Positions 47,012 through 57,439 of a stretch of DNA of 64,000 bases are shown here, piece after piece. Within the stretch, counting starts at the first letter, position 1; every line of letters starts with the position of its first letter. Position numbers and translations under genes: made by a program. This DNA is from Stratiolaelaps scimitus (Eukaryota > Arthropoda > Arachnida > Mesostigmata > Laelapidae), in the NCBI GenBank assembly GCA_019614645.1, contig JABWDB010000014.1:5616501-5680500 (forward strand), given 5' to 3'. A model generated the notes under the pieces. The model was not told where the DNA came from, ran no database searches, and saw only the letters and a list, made by a program, of their open reading frames with translations.

Positions 47012-48860
47012 TTGCGCCGTGACGCAAATTTCATATCGGAGCACGTAGCCGGATGGCGATTCCCGCAACAAATTTGGGCCAAGGTGGTTCAGCTAGTTGC
47101 TAAAGAAATGGCTGACGTCAATGGGCCAAAGGCAGAGACCGCAGGAGCTGAAGATGCGGCCAGTACAGGTCAAGGGCAAAAAAAGATTTCCGATGACATA
47201 AAGGCCACCACCCCAACCGATGCAGCCACATCCAATCCCAACACTTCCGGGTCGACTAATACCAAGGTGAGGTCGGCTGGAAATAGTGAGCGGGGAAGCG
47301 AACTGGATACCTGGGTCAGTAATAACTGGGCACTCCTGCGCCCCGACGAAGCAGATTTCGTGAACCCTGACGATAGTACCCGTGGTTCGTGGGGGAAGTA
47401 TGTATGGATATGTTTTGTGTCGTTCTGGTGGCAGCCATTATGTGGAGTAAGTGCAACCTAATTGGACATACACGACTAATTAGGTATTATGATTAATTAG
47501 GTGCAACGAGCAATTAGATGAGATTATTATTACGATTAAAATACGAGGAATACGTTTTTTAATTTTGAGCGAATTGCTGAGAGATAGCTATTTAAAGATT
47601 TCCTGACACCTTCTCTGTGCAATAATGAAAAGCAAATAAGCCCTTATTCAAGGATGTGAAATATTAATTTATGTTACTGCTGGTACTTGTTCGAACACGT
47701 GAGCACCAATACTGGCAATGCATTCATTGGTTGTCGCTAAGTTCGTTGACGAAACAAAGGTAAATAAATAGAAAAGAGCTGAATGCCGACCAGCGCGGTC
47801 AAATAAACAAAGATACCAGAATCTTGCATGTATTATAGAATGAAGATTGGCAGTAGCGTAGAGTTATTTATTAAAGAATTAGGACCCTATACGGAGTCCC
47901 GACCGGCTTTCTATTATCCATTAAGGGAGTCGCCTACACGTTGGAACTGGTCTGGTGCAATCCTGTGCGCCAGACCGCCATGATTAGATTGTCTGATCAA
48001 TCACAAGGACGGAAACAACTGCCCAAGCGGTGGCTGGAGGACGTCAAACACCTGGGCAATAACAAGAAATGGCCTCCTGGAGACATCGTGCTCCGGGTCG
48101 TGAAGCACCTACGCAAGCCGGCGCTGGTGTGGTTCGACTTCAACCGGCTACCGAAATCTGAGACAGATTCAAGGCCAGGAACGTGGACCCTCGAGGGTGT
48201 AACTGCGAGGGGGGTCCCACCTTATCAGAATATGATGAGAAACCCTGGTGGATCGCGGGACGGCGCCTTCCCGGAGTTTGGTCCGGGGCGACCGAGCCAT
48301 GAGAAGCGAAGAGTTTGGTCATCTTTGAGCTACCTGGCCGTGAGAAGGAGTGTCTTTTGAGACTCCGACCAGGGGTGCCACCGAAGCTATTTCCCAGGTT
48401 CAGGCTGGGGGGTTATTATTATCCAACAGTACAGTTAATCGAGTACAAAGAGAGACGGCGCAGCTCTTGATCGTGTCCGAAGGGATGGGATTTGTGAAAG
48501 AAACTATCCATAGAGCTGCCTGATAGCCCGTTGGAAATACAGGACGTCTAAGTGGAGAAAGGCGGTGAGTTAGAAAATGAGATAGAGAATGTTAGTGAGT
48601 GAGAGGAAGAGCGTAGCCAAAGATGGGAAAAGGCTGATATTCTCACCGATGAAGGGCTCCCTGACTTCCCAGGCCGACAAGCCCATGAACGATTTCGGAG
48701 CTTCGAAGGCTGGGCACGAATAAGAGCAACCCGAAGACCCTGACATCGCAGAGGATAAGCACAATGCCAGTATTGACGACGCTGCTGTGGATAAATCCGA
48801 TGAGGGCATGTCCCAAGCAGAACATCTGAGGGTGGCCAAAGTGTAGTTGACTCTATCAAA
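47012..48860 (+). pseudogene. Unidentified broken coding region, possibly retrotransposon gag
   Basis: Open segments on the plus strand (47012-47461, 47900-48360 and pieces to about 48840) have non-random composition: a Thr/Ser/Asn-rich part (TPTDAATSNPNTSGSTNTK), a Trp-containing part (RKPALVWFDFNRLPKS) and acidic pieces (EDPDIAEDKHNASIDDAA). They are broken by stops and frame changes. The TE-dense setting and hydrophilic composition suggest a decayed gag-like protein. No zinc knuckle, protease or RT is attached, so the identity is uncertain. Confidence 0.3.
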
Positions 48861-49794
48861 GATCCTTACTGAACAGGGCGGAGAGTGCATGCAGACAAAC
48901 AATGATATCAGCCTATATTGTGTTTCCTACATAACGGTGTGATAGAACGCCGAGAGGCGCTTCATGTGTATTGTCTGTCGGGTCAATTAACAATTATGGG
49001 CTGTCTCGACAACCTTGTTGGGTCTGTCGGGTGAATCGGTACTGGTTCCGACAATCTTAAGATACAACACAAAGAAGGCAGTCCTGATAAATATATTATG
49101 CTGACCCAAATAAAACGGCACTGCTATCGTCTTGTGTAGTGTTCTTATTAATGGCCGATTTGAATTCAAATTTGGCGGGTAGTGAGACACGACAATAACT
49201 GAGTTGGCGGCGCGAAAGCCGCCACCATTCGGCTTTCGTTGGCAATTCGAAATGGCAACCGGCGGACCAGGTCCCTTAGACTTGCATTCTCAGAAGGAAA
49301 GTGTCAGGTTTATGTTTCAAGAGCAGAAATGTCCAGCTGAAATCCATTGAGGTTGGTTAGTGTACACGGCCATAATGCTGTAAGTCGACGACCGGTGTAC
49401 CGTTGGCGGGGCCATTTTCAACAGTTGTCGTATCTGGCAAGAATCCACAGATATAGAAAGATGATGATTAAATCCAAAGATTACCCGCGTCTGGCAGAAT
49501 TTAGAACCCGAGTCGTATGTCCCATTTATCGTAACGTCGCTAACCGCTGGCAGTCCACAGGGCTGACTCAATTAAAGTAAACAAATAAAATAAATATCAA
49601 CTTCCCTTAGCGGAAGTGTTCAGCAGAATTCCTGCACGCGTAAGTGCTAGAGGCGAGGTCCCTCGGTCATTACTGTAGACGCACTCTGTCTTGCCTCATA
49701 TCTACATTTTGCCTTCAGCCAGCAGTTAGTCTACATTATACCGCTTTATTCTATTCGCTCAGTGTAGTTTCTTCGGTGGAGTCCTGTAGTTCTT

Positions 49795-49982
49795 AGATTA
49801 TGTTGATATATATATATATATAATAAATGGCTCATGTTGAAATGTAGGGGTGTCTTTAGTTTATGCACACCACTGATAGATATATATATATATATATATA
49901 TATCAGTGGTGTGCATAAACTAAAGACACCCCTATATTTCAACATGAGCCATTTATTATATATATATATATCAACATAATCT
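49795..49982. repeat. 188-bp near-perfect palindrome with transposon-like ends around a TA core
   Basis: Two arms of about 80-90 bp mirror each other around (TA)n at 49881-49903, with about one mismatch. Each arm starts at the core with CAGTGGTGTGCATAAAC, which resembles the TACAGTGG termini of Tc1-like elements, and ends in a second TA run and CAACATAATCT. Both arms stop at the same point, which favours one inverted duplication over two independent insertions. Confidence 0.9.
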
Positions 49983-50140
49983 CTGCGAGCTGCTATGCGT
50001 CGCCAACTTTCATGGGGATCAAAAATTCCCCATTTCAACAACACCCGAAAACATGCTCCAGACGCTACGAATATCTCCGAAGCAGCACAACACTTAGTCT
50101 ACCAGTGCCTAGAACTGATCCCAATTGAAGGTCACTGAAT
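49983..50140 (+). repeat. Dispersed repeat block shared, inverted, with 57175-57335
   Basis: From CTGCGAGCTGCTATGCGTCG to CCCAATTGAAGGTCACTGA the block matches the reverse complement of 57175-57335 closely for the first 100 bases, then with indels. It begins exactly where the palindrome ends. One frame reads NISEAAKKFV (in the other copy) and ends at a stop after IEDH-like residues, so it may be the end of an unidentified transposon protein. Confidence 0.7.
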
Positions 50141-50144
50141 CGTT

Positions 50145-50750
50145 GCTACTACAGCTTGTAAGATTTATTGTAAGCATACATACATTCACTGTGTTTAATA
50201 TGTGATTATAATTACTATATAAAATTGTAAAATTGTATATATAATTGAAAAATTGTGTATATATATGTATATGAAAATAAGAATGAAGATAAGAATTATA
50301 TATGAAGATTATTATATATGATCTGTGTCTTCATAGATAAAGACACCTAATAATATTATACACACTTGAATGTTTGATATTAAGCGTCAAAAAATTACTT
50401 AAAAGGGGGTGGCTTAAGAATAGATATCTAATACTTTAGTGTTTTTTGCGAATGGCCCAATTACACATTCACACTTTGAATATATATTGACATTAATCAT
50501 GCACCACGGCAGACGATACGACGGCCCACTCAACGATCATGCACCATCAGGTGTTCATTGTTTTCTTAAGTCTATTACCATCGAGCATGCAGAGCGATAG
50601 AGAGGCTGACACACATTCGAGCGCACCATTTAGTAACCAGGCCATGAGAGGACGTTGCATGTTAATGCGGTACCGGTGAACTACTCTACTACAATTGTCA
50701 CACGGAAGATATTGGCGCAAAATGCGGAGTTATAGCAACAAAATAACAAT
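50145..50750. other. No feature recognised
   Basis: AT-rich sequence with scattered ATATAT runs and no recognisable gene or repeat family. Confidence 0.4.
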
Positions 50751-50756
50751 AGGAGC

Positions 50757-51525
50757 ACCAGGAGCTGCGGGACTCCCTCCTGGCCTCTGCGCCACACGCT
50801 GCTGACCAAGCTCGCCTCTGGGCTGTCGACAGGCCTGGTGCGGGGGCGTGGCTCCACGCGCTGCCCTCCTCGTCCCTTGGTACTGCTCTAGACGATCGCT
50901 CCCTCAGCTTCTGTGTGGGCCTTCGCCTCGGGGCCCCTGTAGTTGCGGCCCACAGCTGCGAGCGTTGCGGGGACCCCGTCGCAACGAATGGCCATCACGG
51001 TCTCTCGTGCGAACGCAGCGCCGGTCGCCATCCGCGACACACGATGCTTAATGACACGCTCGTGAGGGCCCTCCACTCCGCCGGTATTCCTTGCACAAGG
51101 GAGCCACAGGGCCTCGACACCTCTGACGGCCGCCGCCCTGACGGCCTCACCCTTGTCCCCTTCCATCGAGGGCAGCACCTGGTTTGGGACGGCACTGTGG
51201 TTGACACTCTAGCACCCTCTTATGTCAACCACTGTGCAACCATCCCCGGTTACGCAGTAGCGCGTGCGGAACGGGCAAAGCTAAGGAAGTACGCCGCTCT
51301 CCAAGCAACCCACCTGTTTTCCCCCCTTGCCTTTGAGACCTTGGGCGGGCACGGCCCTCTCACTGCGAACTTCCTCGAGGGGGTCTACCATAGGCTGATC
51401 CGCGCCACCGGGGACAAGCGCGCTGGCTCTTTCCTCCTGCAGCGGCTGTCCCTCGCCGTGCAGAGAGGCAATGCCATCGCGTTCCTCGGGACATTGTCGT
51501 CCTCACCCCCCCCCCCATAATCCCT
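50757..51525 (+). pseudogene. R2-type retrotransposon C-terminal endonuclease region, copy 2 (best preserved)
   Basis: The frame is open from about 50757 to 51520 without a stop. Blocks in order: ELRDSLLASA, WLHALPSSSLGTALDDRSL, the knuckle C-x2-C-x8-H-x4-C (from CERCGD), RHPRHTMLND, CTREPQGL, RPDGLTLVPF, LVWDGTVVDTLAPS, LTANFLEGVYHRLIRATGDK and LAVQRGNAIAFLGT. The knuckle followed by RH and PD...D is the signature of the restriction-like endonuclease at the end of R2-class non-LTR elements. No reverse transcriptase motifs were found upstream, so this is a 5'-truncated insertion. A poly-C run (51509-51518) follows. Confidence 0.8.
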
Positions 51526-51774
51526 AGAAATCCCGACCTACTGTATGTTTGAATAAACAAGTTAGCAGTAGCTTTCTTTGCATCAATAGAGATAGTGTTA
51601 CATAAATCGCATAATAATATGTAGGCTGCTTAGTACTTTGGAAGCAAGTATGTTCGAAGACCTGTGACTTAATAAAGTACATCAGTGATCGATGTCATGC
51701 TAATTTAGCAGATCTGTTTTGCTCTGTCAGATATTAATATAATATGCAATAATTAGAGAAGCAGTTGGGCATCG

Positions 51775-52430
51775 GGTGTCAGGCCGAGACCGTCATGGTG
51801 CGCTTTTTCCCGGTCGCGCGGATCAGCCTGTGGTAGACCCCTTCGAGGAAATTAGCAGTGAGGGGTCCGTGGCCGCCTGGGACTTCGAAGGCTGCCCCAG
51901 TGGTCAGGTAGTTACGCAGTAGTTAGCCCGGGGGTGTTAATGTCAACCATCGTGCGTGCCAAACAAGGTGCTCGCCTACGTGAAAGGGAATGAGAGTCGG
52001 GGTGTCGGGCCAGCGTCCATTCGCAGCGCCGAGGCCTTGCGGCTCCCTTGTGCAATGGATATCGGCAGAGTGGAGAGCCCTCACGAGAGTGTCATTAGCA
52101 TCGTGTGACGCGGCTGGTAACCGGCGCTGCGTTTGCACGATAGGCTGTGGTGGCCATTTACCGCGTCAGTGTCCCCGGGGTAACCGCAGCTGTGGATCAA
52201 ACGACAGGGGCCCCGAGGCGGAGGCCCACACAGGACAGGAAAGATGTCGCCGAGGGCACTGCCAAGGGACGAGAAGTGGGGGGGGGGGGGGTTGCGTGGA
52301 GTCATGCCACGCACCAGGTCGGTCGACCAGCTGGGGCAGAAGGGAGGACACCAGACCATGCCCGCTGCTGGCGCTGCTTGTCCGAAGGGGACGAGAGGGG
52401 CAATGTGTATGTGACAGCGATAAAACATCA
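51775..52430 (-). pseudogene. R2-type retrotransposon C-terminal endonuclease region, copy 3, inverted and decayed
   Basis: On the minus strand it shows SCGYPGDTDAVNGHHSLSCKRS (knuckle with the second Cys lost), NDTLVRALHSADIHCTREPQ, RWPDTPTLIPFH and LTANFLEGVYHRLIRATG. It is clearly the same family as copies 1 and 2 but with stops and frameshifts. Confidence 0.75.
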
Positions 52431-52439
52431 CATGTTGAG

Positions 52440-54050
52440 GCGTTATTTTCGGTCTACTAAAATCATTGTTATTATCTAATAGTTCTTAACTGTTTTGCTG
52501 GGAGAGAGACAAGGTGTACGTGTAGAAGGACTGAGGCCTCAGTGAGTGAATTATAAAAGCAATAGAAGAAGAATCGTATGAATCGTTCACAGGGAGAAAC
52601 GATAAGTACGGGATGGCAGATCGTCTTGTGGCCGTATGGCGTGTTAATGTGCAGTGTAGAATTTTAATGCGTGGCTGTAGAAAAACGAAATCAACCAAAG
52701 TTCAGGGTAAATATGGGACAAAAGAACAAAATCAATTTACGTAGACGCTGTGTACGATGCATAATGTTTTATCAATGTATTATTAATTCTTAATTTTTAC
52801 CCTATCTTATGCACCATAAGCAGTTTACGTGATCGCCTTTTCCATGTATATTAAGTCATAGAGAGTCCACCATTGCATAGGGGGTAGCAGCTCACTACGG
52901 AGAGGTGGCAGAGGACGCGATGATACACACGGATCGCAAATCTAGTTATAACGTGTCGATTCAATCGTCCACGATCCTTCCACGGCATAATTCATCGAAA
53001 AAATAAAGAAATCAAACAGTAAACTTGTTGACGCAATCATTCTAGTTGACTGCGATTATTGAGCAGATGATTTCGAAATCATGCCACCACAGATTGCTCC
53101 AGAAATTGTTCTCAGATAGCGCATTTTGCTTTTCGTCATTGATTGGCACTAACCTTTATTTTCAGCTTTCTATACACGTGATGACACACATGCGTTCGTT
53201 GTTTACAAAATTGGTTTGTTTAATATTTACAATTAACAGAAAACTTCGATTAAACTCGATTAGATAGAAAAATGATCTGTGTTCTGATGTGTGTACCCAC
53301 GGTGTCTGGGCATGTCATGAAAGTTCTAATCTTTTCGTTACATTCATCTACGCTACTTTGTGTATCTATTCGTAATAATAATTAAATAGGTATTTCTCTC
53401 TCTCTCCTGGCACTGCACTACTAAAGTAGTATTTAGCACGAACATCTTACTAAGCCAAATTGTGAGTGAAAAAACAGAGTGGTGCTTACAGTGACTTAGA
53501 AAATCTCACATGGATCAACACTATTATGTATCTTATGTATGTTATTATGTATCCACCTCCAGAGCCGTCGGTAGTCACACAACACTTCTTAATATTATGG
53601 ACCATCTACGCTGATTATTAATAATCATTTATCGCGATTAAATTATCATAATTGAAGTATGTATTGAAACGAAATGAAACGCGGAGACTGTCTCCTCATT
53701 TGCGGACGATGAGGTGTTGTTAGCCACTCATTCTCGAACTTCTTTTCTGCCGCGTTCCACATATTTTTTACATATCATCACTTCGTTGTTATCCTCGTGA
53801 TTGGTTAGACAATCTGGTCATGGCGCCGTGGCGCACGGTATAGCGTCAGGCTCGGTTCTATACGGCCACGCTATTGGGCGCTATGTCGTCAGTCCACTCG
53901 CGACTTCTTTTCTCGCCTTCAGTCTGTGTTGCGTCCTCACAGCCCCGAGCCGTGGTCTTATCCTTCGTGAGACTGGTGCCTCACAAACTATCCTTGATAT
54001 TTTCGGGAGCGCGTGTACTCTCCGAGCTGGTCAGTAGATTCGCCCGAGTA
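52440..54050. other. No gene recognised
   Basis: AT-rich flank between transposon relics. A TCTCTC tract lies near 53395-53406. Short ORFs carry no domains. Confidence 0.4.
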
Positions 54051-54054
54051 ACGG

Positions 54055-54185
54055 TTTTATTGGTTTATTAATGAAACTGTTGTTTTTACACGCTTTAGCC
54101 CCCTATATCTCACGTTGCGGAAGTCGACCTGCGGCCTCTGGCTTTTCACACCCAGAGACTTAGTGGAGTGAACTACACTTGGGTC
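54055..54185 (-). repeat. tRNA-derived SINE, family B, diverged copy
   Basis: On the minus strand it has the family stem (AAGTCTCTGGG and AAAGCCAGAGGC), a mutated B box (GCAGGTCGACTTCCGC), GTGAGATATA and a tail ATTAATAAACCAATAAAA. Same order as 24102-24250. Confidence 0.7.
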
Positions 54186-54297
54186 ACCCTCAAGCTGTTC
54201 AGTTAGGGCATGCTCTCGTCGGATTTGGCCGCAGCAGCGCCGTGAATGTTGCCATTGTGTAATCCCCGAGTTCCCAGGGTCTTCGGGTTGCCTTTCG

Positions 54298-54326
54298 GTT
54301 TCGCCTTCCGAGACGAAAGGCGAAAC
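54298..54326. repeat. Short perfect hairpin
   Basis: GTTTCGCCTT and AAGGCGAAAC pair across a 9-base loop; 10-bp stem. Confidence 0.7.
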
Positions 54327-54489
54327 AACACATTGCCCGTTGTGGTCGAATTGCCTCCGCCGTACTCTGCCGGATATTGCCTCTTCCGTTGCATTTCTTT
54401 TTCTCCATACCTTTACACGTTCCATCTTGCAGCCTATATTATAGGCTGTTTTCATTACGGTGCGTTCGAATACCGAGTGAATCAATAGT

Positions 54490-55240
54490 CATCGAGTGGG
54501 TCTACTAACCTTAAGATAGAACACTAAGAAGACGTGGTAGTTGTAATGGATATTGATACAGAGACCGTGTCATCCTGTTCCACAATATTTTTCTCTACTT
54601 AGATCTGACGCTCCGATCAGGATTATTTTCTTTCTGTTGTCTCAGCGAAACAGCGATTGCTGATTATTGCGCTTCACAATGCTTTGTTTAAATACGACAG
54701 GGGGATTCCCTCAGTTCGTGCCAGTTCTGAAGTAGTTTCGCTCAATTGTTGACACGGCTTTTTAACCTAACTCAACTTTAATTAATCTACATTCCTTGTG
54801 CCTGGCGTTTTACACGCCAATACTAGAAGTTTGATTGTTTACTCTTCTCCACAAATTCGGCAATCAATATTTCCTGAAATGTTGACCTTATGGTATTGAA
54901 CATCCGTAATTTGCAGCCAGCGAGCTACCCTACACACTTTGGAGTTTGTATATTTCCCCTGGGGCATATTGTTTCTTGCTCAAGCTATATAACGCTCGAG
55001 TGATTTTCCTGTGTAATTCTACCGCTCAAGTTGATTTTTTCCTTATCTGTTCAGTTTCGCTAGAATTCCTGTTACATCCTTTATTTCTATATTAACATCA
55101 TAGTTTCTTTCCAATATGTTTGTTCGTAGATCCCCATTGGTTTTTTTCTACTTTCAGTATTGTAACTCCCCAATTGTCAGTTCCTTTCACTTTTTCAAAG
55201 GTAAGAATCATCGAATGAACCTGTGAGATTTCGCCAGGTG
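54490..55240. other. No feature recognised
   Basis: T-rich sequence with no recognisable gene or repeat family. Confidence 0.4.
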
Positions 55241-55244
55241 GGCC

Positions 55245-55540
55245 CTACTGTTTTTTCGAACTGACCCCCAGCTGTTCCCCTATGTGACAGGCCTCAGCTC
55301 TTAACCTTTTTAGGTATTACTATGAGGACCTGTCGGGGCCACCTTTGCTTATTCTCTGCCTTACTCGTCCTGACAAGTACGAGGTGGGTCGCCAGGTGGG
55401 CCCTGTTTTCTCGAGCTGACCCTCAGCTGTTCCCCTATGTGACAGGCCTCAGCTCTTAACCTTTTAGGTATTACTATGAGGACCTGTCGGGGCCAACTTT
55501 GCTTATTCTCTTCCTTACTCGTACGCTGGGAATATCGAAA
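55245..55540 (-). repeat. Family C repeat, two tandem units
   Basis: Two head-to-tail units about 145 bp apart on the minus strand. Each reads GAATAAGCAAAGGTGGCC (or TTGGCC), CCGACAGGTCCTCATAGTAA, TACC, GGTTAAGAGCTGAGGCCTG, TCACATAGGGGAACAGCTG, a GGTCAG(C/T)TCGA A-rich end, and GGGCCCACCTGGCGA. The units are nearly identical, so the dimer is recent or maintained. Confidence 0.88.
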
Positions 55541-55544
55541 TGCC

Positions 55545-56220
55545 GTATTTCGTTAGAATATGCAGACAACGAGTTGCAATGGAGCTCTGTAAAGCGACGC
55601 GTGGCTTAAAATATTGGCGGTATAAGCTCAATATCAGTCTACGCGATAGTTTATTGGTTCATTTTATTCTATGATTTCATATTTACCTGACCAACTACCT
55701 TTGATTAATTGATCTCGAGTTTCTACAGCGTATTGAAAGTACACCACTAGATCGAATGCGTCTATTACAATTACGCCATACTACGGCAAAACGTATCTCA
55801 TACTATATCGTTACTACCCGTTAACAACTCATACGAGTCCTCTTCAATTGCTTTTATAATTCACTCACTCAGGCCTCAGTCGTTCTATACCCAACAGCTT
55901 GTCAGCAAAAGAGTTAAGGACTATTATACAATGACAATGATTTTAGTAGACTCAGAATAATGCTACAACAATATCGCTATCACATAGTTATCTATTATCC
56001 TGTATACGGTTAGATAATTTACAATTGTATCCTGTGTGATCTACGATTGGGCGATACCTTACATAATTATTATAGTTTATTGCACCGAATAGTTTCCCCA
56101 ATGATTGTGAATCAAAAACTGCAGATCTTGTTTTACTTGATCACCTTGCTCACCAAAGCTTAACGCTTACCATTATCATGATACGTGGCATTTCGACATA
56201 TAATCAAAGGCCACCTTCCC
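55545..56220. other. No feature recognised
   Basis: AT-rich spacer with no recognisable gene or repeat. Confidence 0.4.
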
Positions 56221-56243
56221 CGCGTTAGGCTGTCGCATCCCGG

Positions 56244-56281
56244 TACCGTTAAATGTTGGCTGAGAGTCAGCCCGAAAAAGT
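56244..56281 (+). repeat. 38-bp truncated family A SINE with 19-bp target-site duplication
   Basis: TTAGGCTGTCGCATCCCGG is repeated exactly at 56225-56243 and 56282-56300. Between the copies sits only the 3' end of family A: TACCGTTAAATGTTGGCTG, then AGAGTCAGCCCGAAAAAGT. This is an extreme 5' truncation and a young insertion, since the duplication is perfect. It lies in a minus-strand open frame (56176-56421) of unknown nature. Confidence 0.9.
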
Positions 56282-56429
56282 TTAGGCTGTCGCATCCCGG
56301 AACTTCTTCTAACTAGGTTATAAGTTTCTCTCCCTACCAGGATCTCTGTCACAATCTCTAACGGGAGACCTCGCTCCACCAACGAATACTCACGTTTTCG
56401 CCACTTGGAGCATTTCAACATTTCAAATG

Positions 56430-57170
56430 TTTAATATCGCCACGCCCAATTAGATCCCGTTAACCCGCAAATGATTGCTGATGGAAACGGTGAATATTCA
56501 GTAAACGTCTCGTTACTGTCATAATTAGACGGTCAACATTCGTAGCTCGTATAAAAATGGGAAGGGCATATGACCGTCCTGATCAATCTGTTTCGTTGGA
56601 GTCGATTAAAAATTAGGAAATACGAACTCTCTGGTGTACTTTATTACGTCACAAATCTTTGACACATACTTGTTTCCAAATTGCTAAACAGCCTATGTAT
56701 TACCGTGGGATTTAGCTTGTGTAACACCAATCTGTCCACCTCTAACGATATTTTGTTATGATAACCCGTAGCATTGTGTGCCAGCGTGTTCGTTGTTAAA
56801 TGTGTGCTCCGGTAGGTCACCGGTACTGTACTAACGTCCTCTAGTGCCCTGGTAACTCAATGGTGTATTCGAGTGCATCTCTGTATGATCGATGGCAATA
56901 GATTTACGTAAAAAATAAACAGCCGATGGTGTATGATCGTGCAGTAGGTGGTCGTGCTGTAGTAATAAATGTCCAATATGTGTGAGTGTGCATTCGCAAA
57001 AAGCCAAGTACTACAATATATAGATACCTAAAATGCCTGCTGTTAAGTCCATTTTCCGGTTACTATCAAACAATCAAGTGCTCATAATATCACGTGTCTC
57101 AATATATACAATAATTCAACCATGTGTGTGTGTTTAGGATAAATGTCACAAGGTGCGGTGGCAACACCTC
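56430..57170. other. No feature recognised
   Basis: AT-rich sequence with no recognisable gene or repeat family. Confidence 0.4.
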
Positions 57171-57174
57171 AGTG

Positions 57175-57335
57175 ATCTTCAATTGGGGATCCTTTGTAGG
57201 CACTGAGAGACGAATTTTTTGGCTGCTTCGGAGATGTTCGTAGCGTTTGCAGCATGTTTTCGGGTGTTGTTGAAATGGGGAATTTTTGATCCCCATGAAA
57301 GTTGGCGACGCATAGCAGCTCGCAGAGTAAAATAC
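57175..57335 (-). repeat. Dispersed repeat block, second copy of 49983-50140
   Basis: The minus strand matches 49983-50140. Here the copy is not joined to the palindrome: sequence continues past CTCTGCGAGC without the TA-rich arms. Confidence 0.7.
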
Positions 57336-57439
57336 AGCGAAGCTTTGTCACCGTTTGCGATTAAGTCCTTTTCATCTTTACAAGGCTCGGAAAGAAATCC
57401 GAAAAACGCTAAAAATAGACGACGTCTGCAATAAATACA

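Noticed and set aside
55199..55240. Block AAGGTAAGAATCATCGAA similar to 60674-60692 taken as a shared exon/donor
   Set aside because: It sits beside repeat families in both places in conflicting orientation; too short to call anything but repeat debris.
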